64,000 nt of DNA from assembly GCA_033239005.1 (NCBI GenBank), contig BSQZ01000001.1:32947688-33011687 (forward strand), given 5' to 3'. The DNA comes from Lamellibrachia satsuma. Lineage: Eukaryota > Annelida > Polychaeta > Sabellida > Siboglinidae. Below the pieces are notes generated by a model, which was not told the DNA's origin, did no database searches, and was given only the letters and a program-made list of their open reading frames with translations. A program made the translations under genes and the position numbers. This document shows, piece by piece, positions 28,620-51,539 of this stretch. How positions within the stretch are numbered: position 1 is the stretch's first letter; every line of letters starts with the position of its first letter.

Positions 28620-29430
28620 CTCGTCGATGAACTCCGTATTCAAATATCGACGTCTCTCCAAGAGGATCTGTCTCCCGGTCGGAGATGCGCCAATGAAAAC
28701 GTTTAGAAAATGTTCTTTGGTCAATAGTGCACCGTTACCGGACGACGACAGTGGTAGCTGTTGGTGTGTGCTACTAGGGCAGTCATAGACGTGTGTCGTG
28801 TAAACCACAAGGCCAACTGTTCAATTCGGACAACACCAGGCAACAATGAGCATCGCCAGTTGACGCAGACTGCAGTCAGTCGAAGCTAATCCGAGTCGAA
28901 GTCTCTATTGTAACTTGCCCATTCAAGAACGGAGAGCCAGGCTGTCTCGTCGTTGTAATGAACCCGTCCATTAATAGTGTGTGCAGTGTAGGTCTTTGTA
29001 TGCGGACCAGTTATTGCGTTTCGGGGGGCAGTGTATTGGAATATGTTGTGTATCCTAATCAAATGACATTTAATCTCTGCATTTACCAGTTCACTTCTAT
29101 GATAGGGCCTACTCATACGTAGGATCAATGTTTTTTGTTACTTGGTGGAGGCGTCTTGATAGAATGTCACAAAGGAATATCAGAATGAACTCAATAAAAC
29201 TGTCCTAATGGGACACGCGTAAAATGTGTCCCACGGACTACTAAAGTCGCATTTTAGTGAATTTCCACTGGGAGCAATATCAAAAAAGAGTACATTGTGT
29301 GGTCAGATATTTGCATATGTGGTATATTTGTTGTAGATTCTTGCTTAAGAATCGAACATGTCGTGTGGCATCTAAAATGGGATACGATATCCTAACTTGG
29401 GAATATAACCATCGCTCAAAAGAAAGGAAA
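28620..29430. other. 5' flank of gene A
   Basis: Contains the likely promoter of gene A. I saw no convincing TATA box, CCAAT box or further exon. Confidence 0.35.
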
Positions 29431-29439
29431 CATGACACG

Positions 29440-29522
29440 TTTCTACACACGCACACGCGAACGCGCGCGCACCCACGCACGCACGCACACATGTACACGC
29501 ACGCATGCACACGCACACATTA
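29440..29522. repeat. Alternating CA/CG tract
   Basis: Purine-pyrimidine alternation (ACACGCACACGCGAACGCGC and similar) for about 80 bp, of the kind able to adopt Z-DNA. Confidence 0.85.
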
Positions 29523-29914
29523 TCGTATTCTTTACGGCGGACGTGTCGCCATATTTTGAGAAGCAGATGATCCCCGTTTGTCTTAAAATATGCATATCTT
29601 ATTGTCTACAATCGTTCTCTCGTGTATCATGTTCCATCAAATCATAGCCGACTTCAGTGATAGTCCTAGTGACAGTCCAGTTGAATCCTTTGTTTGTGCT
29701 GGAGCTCTTCTGCCCCTTCTGTCATGCCTAACATGAATAAATTTAGTATGCGTTCTTTCACTCGCGTAATGTGTCCTAAGTATGAAAGCTTTGTCACGTG
29801 ACTATCATGTCCAGGTTGTTGGGGTCTTTACTTCCTGTACAGTTGATTCATTCGTTTTCTTTGCAGACTACATGACTCGTCATATTCGTCTCCTGCGCCA
29901 GGGTTCGAAACTGC

Positions 29915-30097
29915 AGATTAGCTTGTTCATCCTCTTTCTGGTGGTCCACAATTCACGACTATATGTATAACCACTGATTAGCTTGTTCATTCTCTTTTTG
30001 GTGGTCCACAATTCACGACTATATGTATAACCACTGATTAGCTTGTTCGTCCTCTTTTTGGTGGTCCACAATTCACGACTATATGTATAACCACTGG
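29915..30097. repeat. 60-bp minisatellite, three copies
   Basis: Copies begin at about 29,916, 29,976 and 30,036 with GATTAGCTTGTTC and end TATATGTATAACCACT. Nearly identical. Confidence 0.92.
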
Positions 30098-30589
30098 AAC
30101 GATAATTGGATTTACCAGTCTGATTTTGGTCTGGTTCTGGTCTGTTTGTTCCTCCAGATTTTCGCCGTTGCAGCTATCGCTGTCCCGCCGAGTAACAGCC
30201 AACTTCTAATCTTACCTTCTCATTGCGAATTATTATCTACCTTTGACCCAATGAAGATTACATGTCTGATAACTTGTTCATCTCCCATATTGAAATATAC
30301 AATGTTGTCATTTCAAATAATTTAGCCTGTTTGGTGTTCAAGGCTTTCTCGCATTCCCTCTCGACTGTATTTAGCTGCTTTAGATCCTCTTTATTTTACG
30401 CAATCGCAATTGTATTGTCTGCCTACATCAAGTTGTTAGTTTTCCTTCCTCCAATCCTAAACCGGCCTCCCCTTATGAAAATATACCATGGAATTACATG
30501 GCATACCATGGTATTTCGTTGTATTACATGGTATTACATGGAATACATGGTAAACTGTGGTAGACTATGTTTTTCCATAAATTATGATA

Positions 30590-32990
30590 AAAATAAAGAT
30601 AAAGACAATTTTATTGGCAACTCAACTGAATTGGATTCACATCATTATACATTAAGTTAAAGAACACATGTAACAGTCAATAATCATAAAATACAATAAT
30701 CATAAAAACCCTACCATGATAGCATTTATTGACAGTTGGTATCAGAGAGTGTCGATACATATTCGTCCGAGTTATTGGCAATGGATACTTATTACTGTGC
30801 CTTATATCATAATATGTATGTCTTTTGTCAGGTAGGAGATGATTCAGTTTGTGTGAGCTTACTAAAATTATCGCTCACACGGACAGTCTCACCTTTCTTT
30901 CAATGTATGTAGACCTAAATCATTGAGTATATCTGCATAGCTTTCGCCGGGAAAGATGCATTTTAGGGCTCTTTTCTGTATTATTTCGATATTGTCAGAT
31001 AAGTAATTCTGTAAATTGGTATGCCACACAGGGCATGCATATTCCAGTACAGGTCTCACGACACTTACGTATATGTAACTGTTGTGAGATATATACAGTG
31101 ACCAAATCACTCTGACTAATACCTGCTCGTTTTAACTGTTACAACATATATAATCTTTTCCCAGTTTTTGTTTCACTGTAATCTCAACATGTTTATTCCA
31201 TGTTAGATCTTGAGAAATTGTAACGCCAAGAAGCTTAACATGGTCTACTTTATCTACGTCCATCCCGTCTATCTTTATGTTCGTTACGTTATTTCGAAAA
31301 TTCCCATCTTGTGCATAACTGATGATCATTTCTTTCGATTTTCGTGAATTGATTTTCTTATCATTTTGCATTATCCACCTAGCGGCGATGTCAACTGATT
31401 CTTGGATTACAGAAACACGTTTTCTATCACATACTTCGAACAGCGTACTGTCTTCCACATACTTATGTAACGGAACAGGTGTTTTTAAATCGTTTGTGTA
31501 AACTAGGAAACAGTTGAGTCCAGACAGTGTTTCCTGCGTTTGGGCTGCAGTGTTCCCTGCGTTTGGGCTCCAATATTCCCTGCGTTTGGGCTGTAGTGTT
31601 CCCTGCGTTTGGGCTCCAGTGTTCCCAGAGTTGACATTCACATCTTATGATATGTGAGGGCATATCATACAGTTGTATTTTTTCTAGTAACAAGTGACGA
31701 TTAATGAGATCAAATGCCCCCAAAAAATCCAGCATTACAACTCGGACATAAGAATACAATTCATCAGTCGCGTCATACCATCTGTGCATCATTTTCTACG
31801 AGAACGTCAGTTGTTCCGCCAATTCCACCAAATTGCTTAGAGTATAATTCTCGGTCAATTATATCATCCACCCATTTCATGATTATTTACCCAAGCACCT
31901 TTGCAACTATTGGCGTTAGCGATATTGGTCTAATGTTTTTCTCAATCAACATGAGTGGGTTTATTTTCGGCAACGTTATTACGTTCGCCATCTTCCATTC
32001 CTCAGGAAGTGCGCGTTGGCGCAGTGAATTGTTGAAAATAACAGCTACTGGAGGAGCGAACATATCTGCACGATTCCTTAATACCCAAGCACGAATGTTA
32101 TCAGGCCCTGTGGCCTTATTCGCCTGAACTTCTGTCGCGCTCTAAACGTTGTCATCACACTCATGACACACTGATCTGGTAGTCCTCGTTTACTGTGACT
32201 ATTTGATTATCCTTATTTAAACGGGGTAAATTTTCACTGACATACACAAAAAACTCATTCATTCTACTGGTTAATAATCCACAATCACCATAAGCTGTTT
32301 TGTTCGCTAGTCCTTGCATGCCAGAGTTGACATTCCAGTCTAGTCCCATTCATTTTTTCATATGTTTCCACCAATCGTGGGATCTTGACTTATTTATTGC
32401 TGCAATTTGCGCTTGATAAAAGTCGTACTTGGGTCTCGAAGCGGCGCGGTTAACTTCATTGCGCAATATCCTGGCTTGATTCACATCACCGCTCATGTGA
32501 GCTAATTGTCTTTTACAAACTAATGTTCTAAACCAATCCGTTACAAATGGCTTATCAGCCGTGTGACGTGTTAGACTTTAGTAGGAAACACGCTTCCATG
32601 AGCTTATTAATAACAGTTTGATAATGTAAATACTTATATACACATGACTGTAACCTAAATAATGGTTCCTATCTAACAGCTGACAAAGCCATAGCAAATG
32701 TGGCTTTCTCGTTGGGACCCATACATCTTACAGTTAAACGTGTCACACACTCGGTATCAAGTAACCGATTAAAACTTGGTTTCAGCAATACCATATTATG
32801 GTCTGATTTCCCAGGTTCAGAAATAGTACCAGGCGGGGTATATACCTCCTCCATGTTCGTCCATATTTTATCCATTATCGCTTGTTCACGTGTTGGAACA
32901 TTCACTACCTGAACAAATCGAAAGTGTGTTCTCAGAAAATTATCATTTAACTAATTGAAGTCTCCTGTTATAATAACGCCACAATCTGTT
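30590..32990 (-). mobile_element. Decayed LINE, minus strand
   Basis: From its 5' side: endonuclease C-terminus at 32,905-32,669 (DKIWTNMEEVYTPPGTISEP then GKSDHNMVLL), linker at about 32,350-32,160 (DYQISVS), RT N-terminus remnants at 32,150-31,800, the A motif at 31,790-31,640 (VVMLDFLGAFDLINRHLL), then an inserted minisatellite, the C box (HKYVEDSTLFEV) and the thumb (VKLLGVTISQDLTWNKHV) at 31,560-31,132, and a C-terminus (VRPVLEYACPVWH) at 31,110-30,889. The catalytic box reads YVED instead of YVDD. Multiple stops and shifts. 3' end near 30,590 with an ATAAAGA-type tail. The 5' side stops where a Gypsy fragment begins. Confidence 0.8.
31530..31632. repeat. Short minisatellite (about 26-bp unit, 4 copies) inside the LINE RT
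   Basis: Copies of TGTTCCCTGCGTTTGGGCT with alternating GCAG/CCA spacers. It sits where the RT B motif (GVPQGS-like) should be, between the A and C motifs. Confidence 0.8.
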
Positions 32991-32999
32991 TTAAAACAC

Positions 33000-33568
33000 C
33001 ATGGTATTTTACCACGATTTCCCTGTTTCAAAACTGTTGATATTGTTTCAGCATTTCCCTCAGTGTTCACAGGTTTTGGGAAAATTGCCAAGTTTGTTCA
33101 CCGTCCTCGAGTTAACCCGGAAGTTACACCTGTGTCACAAGGGTTGCGTCGCCTTGCATTCTTTGTACGTGAGGAAGTGTCCCGTGAGTTGCAACGTTTA
33201 CAAGACTCATCACCCACGCACGTCGGAAATCAGGTGAAATACGACTGTGTGTTGACCTGAAAGCAGTCAACAATGCCACAATTCAGGCAACTGAAAGGAA
33301 CTACTCGACAGGCGAACGTGAAGCATTGTCGTGTATCTTTGCAAGCGAACATTTGCATGTGTTTCTCTTCGGTAGAAAGTTCATATTAAGGACTGATCGC
33401 CAGGACCTCGCCACTCTGTTAGCGACGTCCGGCTCTAGGCACAGGCCATTACGAATCTATCGATGTTCTGGTCGCCTCCATCATGGCTTTAACATTCAGT
33501 GCACTGCAGGTTCGAATAACCAGGTAGCAGATATGCTAGGCAGACTGGTCAACGACGAACCGACATAA
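33000..33568 (+). mobile_element. Gypsy-type LTR retrotransposon fragment: RT start joined to RNase H
   Basis: 33,000-33,275 carries the segment before and at the start of the RT (VFTGFGKIAKFVHRPRVNPE, SQGLRRL, FFVREEVSRELQRL, then IRLCVDLKAVN in a shifted frame). From about 33,285 it continues directly as the tether/RNase H region (YSTGEREALSCIFASEHLHV, GRKFILRTDRQDLATLL, HRPLRIYRCSGRL, SNNQVADMLGRL). The RT palm between them is missing. No LTRs, protease or integrase were seen. Non-functional relic. Confidence 0.85.
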
Positions 33569-33829
33569 ACAAATCACTGGACGAATTACGGTAAAAAGTT
33601 GGAATGGACACATGGCTCACTGAATCATCCAGGAGCAGTGTCGCATGTGTCAATAATAATGTTTCCTTAAGAACACAGTTTTCAACTTGGCAGGATTATT
33701 CTTCATCCGGAAATGAAAAATATGTCATGCATGACTAAACAGTCTGTTAATATAGTCACAACAATGCACGTTGGGCTCTACGCTGTATGTGTCTACATCA
33801 CTCTACTGTACACGACCTCACGCTTCTAA

Positions 33830-35385
33830 GATATCCATTTATAATTCCAAGTTACATCTCTCATACTGCTATATTTGGTTATATATCTCATACTGCTATA
33901 TTTGGTCATATCTCTCATGCCGCGATATTTGGTCATATCTTTCATGGTGCGATATTTGGTCTTATCTCTCATGCTGCGGTATTTGGTCATATACCTCATG
34001 CTGCAATATTTGGTCATCTCTCATATTGCGATATTTGGTCATATCTCTCATGCCGTGATATTTGGTCATATACCTCATGCTGCAATATTTGGTCATATCT
34101 CTCATGCTGCGATATGTGGTCATATCTCTCATGCTGCGATATTTGGTCATATCTCTCATGCTGCGATATTTGGTCATCTCTCTCATGCTGCGGTATTTGG
34201 TCATATCTCTCATACTGCGATATTTGGTCATATATCTCATGCTGCGATATTTGGTCATATATCTCATGCTGCGATATTTGGTCATATCTCCCATGCTGCA
34301 ATATTTAGTCATATCTCTCATGCTGCGATATTTGGTCATATCTCTCATGCTGCAATATTTGGTCATCTCTCATATTGCGATATTTGGTCATATCTCTCAT
34401 GCCGCGATATTTGGTCATATACCTCATGCTGCAATATTTGGTCATCTCTCATATTGCGATATTTGGTCATATCTCTCATGTCGTGATATTTGGTCATATA
34501 CATCATGCTGCAATATTTGGTCATCTCTCATATTGCGATATTTGGTCATATCTCTCATTCTGCGATATTTGGTCATATCTCTCATGCTGCGATATTTGGT
34601 CATCTCTCTCATGCTGCGATATTTGGTCATATCTCTCATGCCGTGATATTTGGTCATATACCTCATGCTGCAATATTTGGTCATCTCTCATATTGCGATA
34701 TTTGGTCATATCTCTCATGCTGCGATATGTGGTCATATCTCTCATGCTGCGATATTTGGTCATATCTCTCATGCTGCGATATTTGGTCATATCTCTCATG
34801 CCGTGATATTTGGTCATATACCTCATGCTGCAATATTTGGTCATCTCTCATATTGCGATATTTGGTCATATCTCTCATGCTGCGATATGTGGTCATATCT
34901 CTCATGCTGCGATATTTGGTCATATCTCTCATGCTGCGATATTTGGTCATATCTCTCATGCCGTGATATTTGGTCATATACCTCATGCTGCAATATTTGG
35001 TCATCTCTCATATTGCGATATTTGGTCATATCTCTCATGTCGTGATATTTGGTCATATCTCTCATGCTGCAATATTTGGTCATCTCTCATATTGCGATAT
35101 TTGGTCATATCTTTCATGCTGCGATATTTGGTCATCTCTCTCATGCTGCGGTATTTGGTCATATCTCTCATGCTGCGATATTTGGTCATATATCTCATAC
35201 TGTGATATTTGGTCATATCTCTCATACTGCGATATTTGGTCATATATCTCATGCTGCGATATTTGGTCATATCTCTCATGCTGCGATATTTGTCATATAT
35301 CTCATACTGTGATATTTGGTCATATCTCTCATGCTGCGACATTTGGTCATCTCTCTCTCATGCTGCGATGTTGCAGCAATATGTT
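33830..35385. repeat. 27-bp satellite, about 58 units, with 160-bp higher-order period
   Basis: The basic unit is GCTGCGATATTTGGTCATAT plus CTCTCAT (27 bp), interspersed with shortened 25-bp units (ATTTGGTCATCTCTCATATT). In the middle of the array (about 34,490-35,010) blocks recur every 160 bp, i.e. five 27-bp units plus one 25-bp unit. All frames stay open over long stretches (for example repeats of HISHAAIFG), as expected for a unit length divisible by 3; this is not evidence of a gene. Confidence 0.92.
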
Positions 35386-35749
35386 CTGTAAGTTGTCCTA
35401 AATTTAGTTTGTGCAAAGGCAGCAATCCATTGGCGTATTTAGGATCTCGCAAAGAGGGAGGCAAGCTTAGTTACTTAGTTACTTACTTAGTTACTCATTA
35501 GCTTACCGTGATACCATGCAAACACAAAGGCCAAAGGGCATGACCCAATGCCCCCCCCCAAATACGCCACAGCAGCAATCATATATCACAAATAGATGTC
35601 TCCCTTGTAGACCGATGAGTTGTGTTGTCGTTGAAAGATGCCTCAGAGAGCAGGAAGTAGAAACGAGAAATGCATCTACAAACGAACATTGTCAACATAA
35701 TATTATGTCTAAAAACATATATTTGATCAGTGACTAATTAGATTTTCCG

Positions 35750-36295
35750 AAGAAGGCCGACGGTCATCATGAGAAAACCTCACCTGGATTAAGCAGATCC
35801 ATCAGATTATAGCCTCAGCAAGCAATACTCTTGCATTCAATAGACGCAACCTGTACTCACGCCATCAAACACAAAACAACTGCCTACACAACCCTTGTTT
35901 GTCCGCTCTTGGAATACTCTTCATCCGTATGTGATTTCTACACGCCCAAGTCCTCATTAACAAAATAGAGAAAGTGCAAAGAAGGGCAGCACGCCCTTGT
36001 TACAATGATTACACATCCAGAGAAACGGTGTGTCAGAAACGATAAAGAATTTACACTGGGAACAATTAACCAACAGAAGAACAAAGATACGTCTCACCAT
36101 ATTCCACAAAGCCATCAACGGCCGTGTATCCCTAGATCACACCAGAAAGAAGTGTTGTACATTCCCAAAACAATGAAAGATTGAAACTCACTACCATACG
36201 CAATAATCAGTATCACAGAACGACAACAATTTAAACAAGCGCTAACCCACCCAATTCCAAGCAGACACGACTAAGCAGCAAGCACTCCATGGGAA
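35750..36295 (+). mobile_element. LINE 3' fragment, + strand
   Basis: Reads, in shifting frames, as the C-terminal part of a LINE RT protein: NTLAFNRRNLYS; a CPLLEYSSSV block (LVRPxLEYASxVW-like); AKKGSTPLLQ; IKNLHWEQLTNRRTKIRLT; and KD*NSLPYAIIS (the usual RDWNSLP signature with a stop). No palm domain is present here. Confidence 0.7.
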
Positions 36296-36299
36296 CAGA

Positions 36300-37735
36300 A
36301 GCCTGACCTTTTGACTCCTAAGAAGTGTTGGCCAGTATACTATACAAGACAAGACACAGATCACGGAATGTCCGCGTCATCCATCGGTGAAGTCGAGACG
36401 TCTCCTTCAACTGGTCCCGTAGCGCGGTCGATGCAGAGACTCTGTCCGACCGGTCAACATCTCATAAAATGCCCATCGTTATTGACGCCGAAGAACTTGT
36501 ATAACTGTGTCGAGAAACCTGGAATGGAAGGTATCCAAATGTGTAAGTGGTATGTTTCCTGCACTCTCTTAAAATAAGTAATATGTCGCTTGATCTGTGA
36601 GATTGGCGGAGGATTAGAATGGCACTACTATGCCCTCATCCGAGTCCACCATGATGTTGCTATGTATCCCGAAATGCTTTACGCCACGCGTTTTATTTTC
36701 CGGTTCCTGTTGTGACTATCATAAAGTGGAAATGTAAATGACGTCAGACAATGTCGCAAAGGAAGACGTCATAAAATAAAACCTTTTTTAGGTGTGTGCG
36801 CACAGTTAGGGAACATAGTTGCCGTGTGTGATCCTGGCCACTAATCTATGTGTACTGGATTGCGGACGAATGTACTTCGCATGAAGCCGCCATCTTAATA
36901 CAACGTTTAACTAATTCCGTACGCCAGCGTGCACGCGTTGGTATTGATACGCGATTGTTTCGGCCCGTGGCAAAATGAAAGGTCTTGTCTTGTGTAAATT
37001 ACCGGCGAACACTCCTAAAAAGTCAAACGATCAGGTGTCCAACTACCAGACACAATAACCAGTTTGAAGGTTTGTTTCTCTTTTGATAATGTCTCCAATT
37101 ATATTAGCCACTCTTTGATAGGCCTAAAGTTATCACGACACGCAATCTTAATCTGGACCATTACAGTTACCACAACTGTATGCAGCACACGGTGCACATT
37201 GCATAATGATAATCATAGTTTATGTGATATTAAAGAGTCAAACTCTTGCGACGTTATGTCGCCAATCCGGTAGGGGAGACTGGGGATAGTTGTTATAATT
37301 TTCAGTTAAAGTAACCTTTTTGTGAAATTCATAATAGATATTATTTCTGTCAATGTACACATTAAATTCATTACAAATTCATAAATTCATACGGGACACG
37401 TTGTTACAGCAAATAACGTGTCGATCGCAAAGCAATTGTCATCGTACATGTTACTGCTATTACGTTAACTGGATTACACATACTTATACATCTTATAAAC
37501 AGTGTGCATAACAATGTAGGCGTTCATATATTAAGATTAACATTTTAAACTTCCCCGGATTCTTGCATAACAATCAATTGTGAATGGAATATAAAATAAT
37601 GAATGGCAATGTATCTGTAATGCGACTTTTACTTGATTGATTGATACACATACGTACGCACTCACGCACATGCGCAAGAACATCCGCATTTCAATGTATC
37701 GTGCAATTTTTATTAATTCACCTCAAATAGGGCTG
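36300..37735. other. No recognised gene
   Basis: One + strand open stretch (36,311-36,577) has no family resemblance or splice support. The remainder is AT-rich and featureless. Confidence 0.35.
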
Positions 37736-37870
37736 TGCAATAAAAATTTAACAAGATTGCCATCCAAGGCAAAAACACCCATAGGGCAAGTGGATATAGA
37801 CGCCATTGGCTTTTCGAGAGTCCAACAATTTTCCATCTATGCGTAACCCGCCCTTCCGAGATATTTGTAA
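37735..37870 (-). mobile_element. 3' end of the 20.7-23.9 kb LINE family
   Basis: TTAACAAGATTGCCATCCAA, ATTGGCTTTTCGAGAGTCCA and ATCTATGCGTAACCCGCCCT match the 3' ends at 20.7 and 54.3 kb. Only the last ~135 bp of the element is present. Confidence 0.7.
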
Positions 37871-37874
37871 TTTT

Positions 37875-38741
37875 TTTGACGCCGCTGCTAGCACTTGCAG
37901 TATTGGTTATAAACCAGTACGGTCATTGTCACGTGCACACAACTCGCTGACTGAGTCATCGGTACGAGCCGCCCAAGCGTTGTTACCGTTGTAACAACTT
38001 GCCCCAAACATATTTTGTTGCAGTTAAACGCACGTGGACGATAACAAATCCTGAATTTCAGTTTAACTTCTACTTGGCATAACCCCTTCCTTATACTATA
38101 TACTTGACATGTTTCAAATGTAATTCACGAAACACAAAAAGTGGCTGCGTGAGATGGTAAAGGTGATTAAGGTGGTTAAAAAATCATTTCTGTCAACACC
38201 TCTTTAATTTCGTCTTCTTAACTCCAGATTTTTGGACAGAGTGTATGCTGGTGGACTTCCAATCAACTGCTCTCGGTGGTATCTATGTTTTCGTAACACG
38301 ACTCTGAAACAACTTGCCCCGGTATACAACTAGCCCCGGTCTCCCCTACATAGTTCAGTGTTCCCAGCCCCGGTCGACCCTTCTCTGCCATGGAAGACTC
38401 GGGCAAGCAGCACACAAGTGTATGATTTATCATACACTGTTGACTCTCAATAAAGCAGCGGCTTTCTTGTCTACCTGCAACGTGAGGGTGTAGCTTTATG
38501 TGGCAGTATCTGCTGCTATCAAACATGTCACTCAGATGAATGAAATTCATCCAGCTATTCAATCGATCTAGTATTGTTCTTATAAGAGTTTGGTTTATTA
38601 GTTAATAATTATTGCATATGACGATACATTGCGCAGTACAAAACTCTACGTAAGTAGGAGCGCATTGTGTTTTGTCTTTGTGCATTAACCTAGCTATGGC
38701 CACTACTGAGACTGATTCTCGGATACAAATAATAATATAAT

Positions 38742-38792
<51 letters not shown>

Positions 38793-39560
38793 CAAGATAA
38801 TTCAAGCTATTGTCTAATTCCTCGTTTATCAGATATAAGAATATAATATGTTAACGAATTATTTCCCGGTCACAAAATTACGAGTGCTACAAATTCTTGA
38901 GCTCTATGCGTAGGATTGCATATAAAAGCATGTACTTACTTACGCTTACACACACACGCGCTCGCACGCTCGCAGTTGTATACATACAATGGTTTGTGCT
39001 CAACATAAATGTTTCAATTGCCAGCACTAAGCTCTGGTCGTACATAACTCAAAAGTTTCTACATTGTTCACGAGCACGCGCCGCTGCTACGGCGTCCAGT
39101 TACCCGTCCTTGCATTCACCCCTACTGCGACTGGTTTAATCAACATAGGTGCAAAGCTAAATAATTGTGAGGACGATTCTCCCGCTGGAGATGAAATGAA
39201 TTAAAGATTGCAGCTCACGCGGGTGTGTGTGAGAGAGATATCCGACTACCCGTCCTACCACAATATACGGAAAATGGTGCAAAATGAAGGTCTAAATAAT
39301 GCCATTTTATGCATTATGTAGCAACTTTTGAATAAGAAATGTAACCATCGTAAATAAACCTTTACAGCGCAATCAAAACAAAAAAGCTTTAAAAACTTCA
39401 TATTATTTGTTGCTAACAGAATTGTAGGAACTGGTTAAAAAATGAGCAGATTATTTGGAAAAGAAGCAAAAACAGGATATGTGATAAAATTTACAAAAAG
39501 ACGGAGATCTCCTTCCCGACGTAAGGCACTAGGCACCTCGGAAAACGTTAGTTTGATGTC
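37875..39560. other. Interval between LINE fragment and gene B, including a (TA)n tract
   Basis: Contains a (TA)n microsatellite at 38,744-38,790 and the first copy of a diverged 70-bp duplication (39,067-39,137, see the partner at 39,566-39,642). No gene recognised. Confidence 0.4.
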
Positions 39561-39565
39561 GCAGT

Positions 39566-39642
39566 ACACAGTTGTCCGCGAGCACACGCCGCTACTACAG
39601 CGTCCATGAAGTTACCCGTCCTTGCATTCGTCTCTACCGCGC
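39566..39642. repeat. Diverged direct duplication just 3' of gene B
   Basis: GAGCACACGCCGCTACTACA and AGTTACCCGTCCTTGCATTC match 39,067-39,137 at about 75-80%. It lies within 40-110 bp of the gene B stop, so it may be 3' UTR sequence duplicated about 500 bp downstream. Confidence 0.6.
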
Positions 39643-39678
39643 AACACAGTCAACGTAAACGTCCGTTCGACGTCGTCC

Positions 39679-49455
<9,777 letters not shown>

Positions 49456-49459
49456 TCCT

Positions 49460-51530
49460 TTCCTCGTTATCGACACGTCACGAGAATCACTGGAGAATGT
49501 CTGGTTGGCTTTCGGTACTCGTGGACTGGTGCAAGGCGGCGATGCGAGTCGCTGAAGTCATTACCGTCGTACGGTTTAACGGCGTGTATTTTGACCGTTT
49601 GTAGTTCGCACCCGCTGCGACGAGTCGACACTAAGCAGTTGTAATATGCCTATAAGGTGCTACACAAATGGCTTTCGTAGATGTTTTCTGTTCTGTAAAA
49701 TATAAGCCAATGCATAAGCGTGTCACGGCAAAATGTGTACTGTGACATTATAGAAACAAGCACGACACGTCAACTAAACAGTTTGGAAAAAGTTAAGTCT
49801 GTGTCAATACAGTAACAGTTCGAACACGTTTAAAACAAAGCTGCCATGAGCAGGCCGCACAATTATACAGAAACGTTGATTAAGTCAGTGGGATCCTTAG
49901 CCACCTGTCACTTGCGTAGTTAGAGAGGCTTTTGGCCTTGGCCAACCTTTGGGTTATGTTTTGAATTGTTCGTATGTAGGCCTGCTCAGCTACATGGTAG
50001 CGTGGTAAACTAATCGACGACTAATCTTACCCCATTTGGCTTACCCCCTGCGACATCCTAGATACGCCACTACTACGTGTCATGTGAAGATTGCCGAATC
50101 AACTGGCACTCTTGTAAATCATTGTTTACAGCGCGCATTTACACCATAGATTGAAGCAAAGTCAAAATAAGCAAACATATCGCTGCCTTAGTGGTGAAAA
50201 CTACATTAATGTTGTATTCAATGGCGACTCGTCACTGGTGTTCTAACCGTGCCAGGAACCATACACCACACACACATCTACGTACGATAACATACACAAT
50301 TAACCAATATATTTTGTTGATTGTCTATACGTTATACGTCGATACATTATTTTCGTTATTACCTAAGCTGATTGAATACCTGATTCTAAAACAATACCTG
50401 CAGACGTCGGCGTTGCGTGATTCGCGTCGTCCTAGCCAGTCGCAATGCACTGGTCCGCCTCGTGGGACCGACTAGTACTGAGAACACGACCAGAGCGGCT
50501 GACCGATCGGGAAGCCTTGACTACCAGCGCCAGCGAACAACGCTCATGTGTTTTACATCGCCGCGATCACCGACTAGCCGATTAGCGGCTGTGGCCGCAC
50601 AATACAAGAGACATTCTCCGAGCCCAGCGGTGGCTGTTGATTCCATGTTACGAGATCGGCCGATATGAACGACAATGGACCGTACAAGACAAGTTAATTG
50701 CGCTGGTAGGAGGTTTCTATGGGTGGACGCATTAGTTTGTAAACACGTTTCGTTCAAGTTAATTATTATCGTGATTATCGTCATGCTACGGTGCTGTGTG
50801 GGCTTTCAACACAGGTCGTCTCTTACTCATTCGTACTGCATGCTGTGTGTACACTGCACATGCAAATAAAATAAGTTATCAACAACATTACCAGACCAGG
50901 AGTAGTAGCATTAGCATAATGTGTGTGTGTCCATTTATGGTTATTAATACTAATCATACGTACGAATATTATATGTATGGCCTACATTAGATGTAGGGCC
51001 TATATTAGTCGGCCGGTGTGTCTAATCTTCTGAATGGGCCGACGCTGTCATTAGATTCGACTTTCCATGGGGGTAGGGGTGGGGGTGTGGGGGCATTGCA
51101 ATAATTTACCACCTCTAAAGAAGTGTCTTGCATTGTTTTATGTCTTGCCCCTTCCTTTCACGGAGAGCTTAATTTGTAGCGAGTTCGTACATGATGAGTC
51201 AGTCCGACCTTAACCTTATAATCACGATGTGATGAGGTGGATTTTATAGACAATGTATGGCTCTCGTCTTCCTGGTCTCTCGGTGTTTGGCAACGGTTGC
51301 TATAACCTGTTGGTTTCAAACAACTTAGTGCCTTTTGTGTGATCATTAGTACGCGATGGAGCATTGCTACTTATGACCAGGTTCAGCATAAAAATCTTAT
51401 TTGGGCAGTCTTCGATGTTTCATTTGGCGTAATGAACTACTCTATTAACTAGCACTATATGTACATCGTATGGTGTCGACGCTACCTCTTAAAGTGATAC
51501 TAACATATATTGATCAGGTTTACGATACAT
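49460..51530. other. 5' flank of gene B and CpG-richer intergenic stretch
   Basis: A segment at about 50,400-50,690 is clearly richer in G+C and CpG than its surroundings, as at a promoter, but I could not attach it to a gene. A G-rich tract (GGGGGTAGGGGTGGGGGTGT) lies at about 51,069-51,092. No exons recognised. Confidence 0.35.
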
Positions 51531-51532
51531 TC

Positions 51533-51538
51533 TTTATT
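51533..51538 (-). terminator. Possible polyadenylation signal (minus strand)
   Basis: AATAAA on the minus strand about 2 kb downstream of the 53.5-kb stop codon. It could end the 3' UTR of that gene or belong to an unrecognised repeat. Confidence 0.25.
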
Positions 51539-51539
51539 T

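Noticed and set aside
33787..35401. Many overlapping open frames of HISHAAIFG / RYMTKYRSM repeats
   Set aside because: Translation of a 27-bp satellite in all frames.
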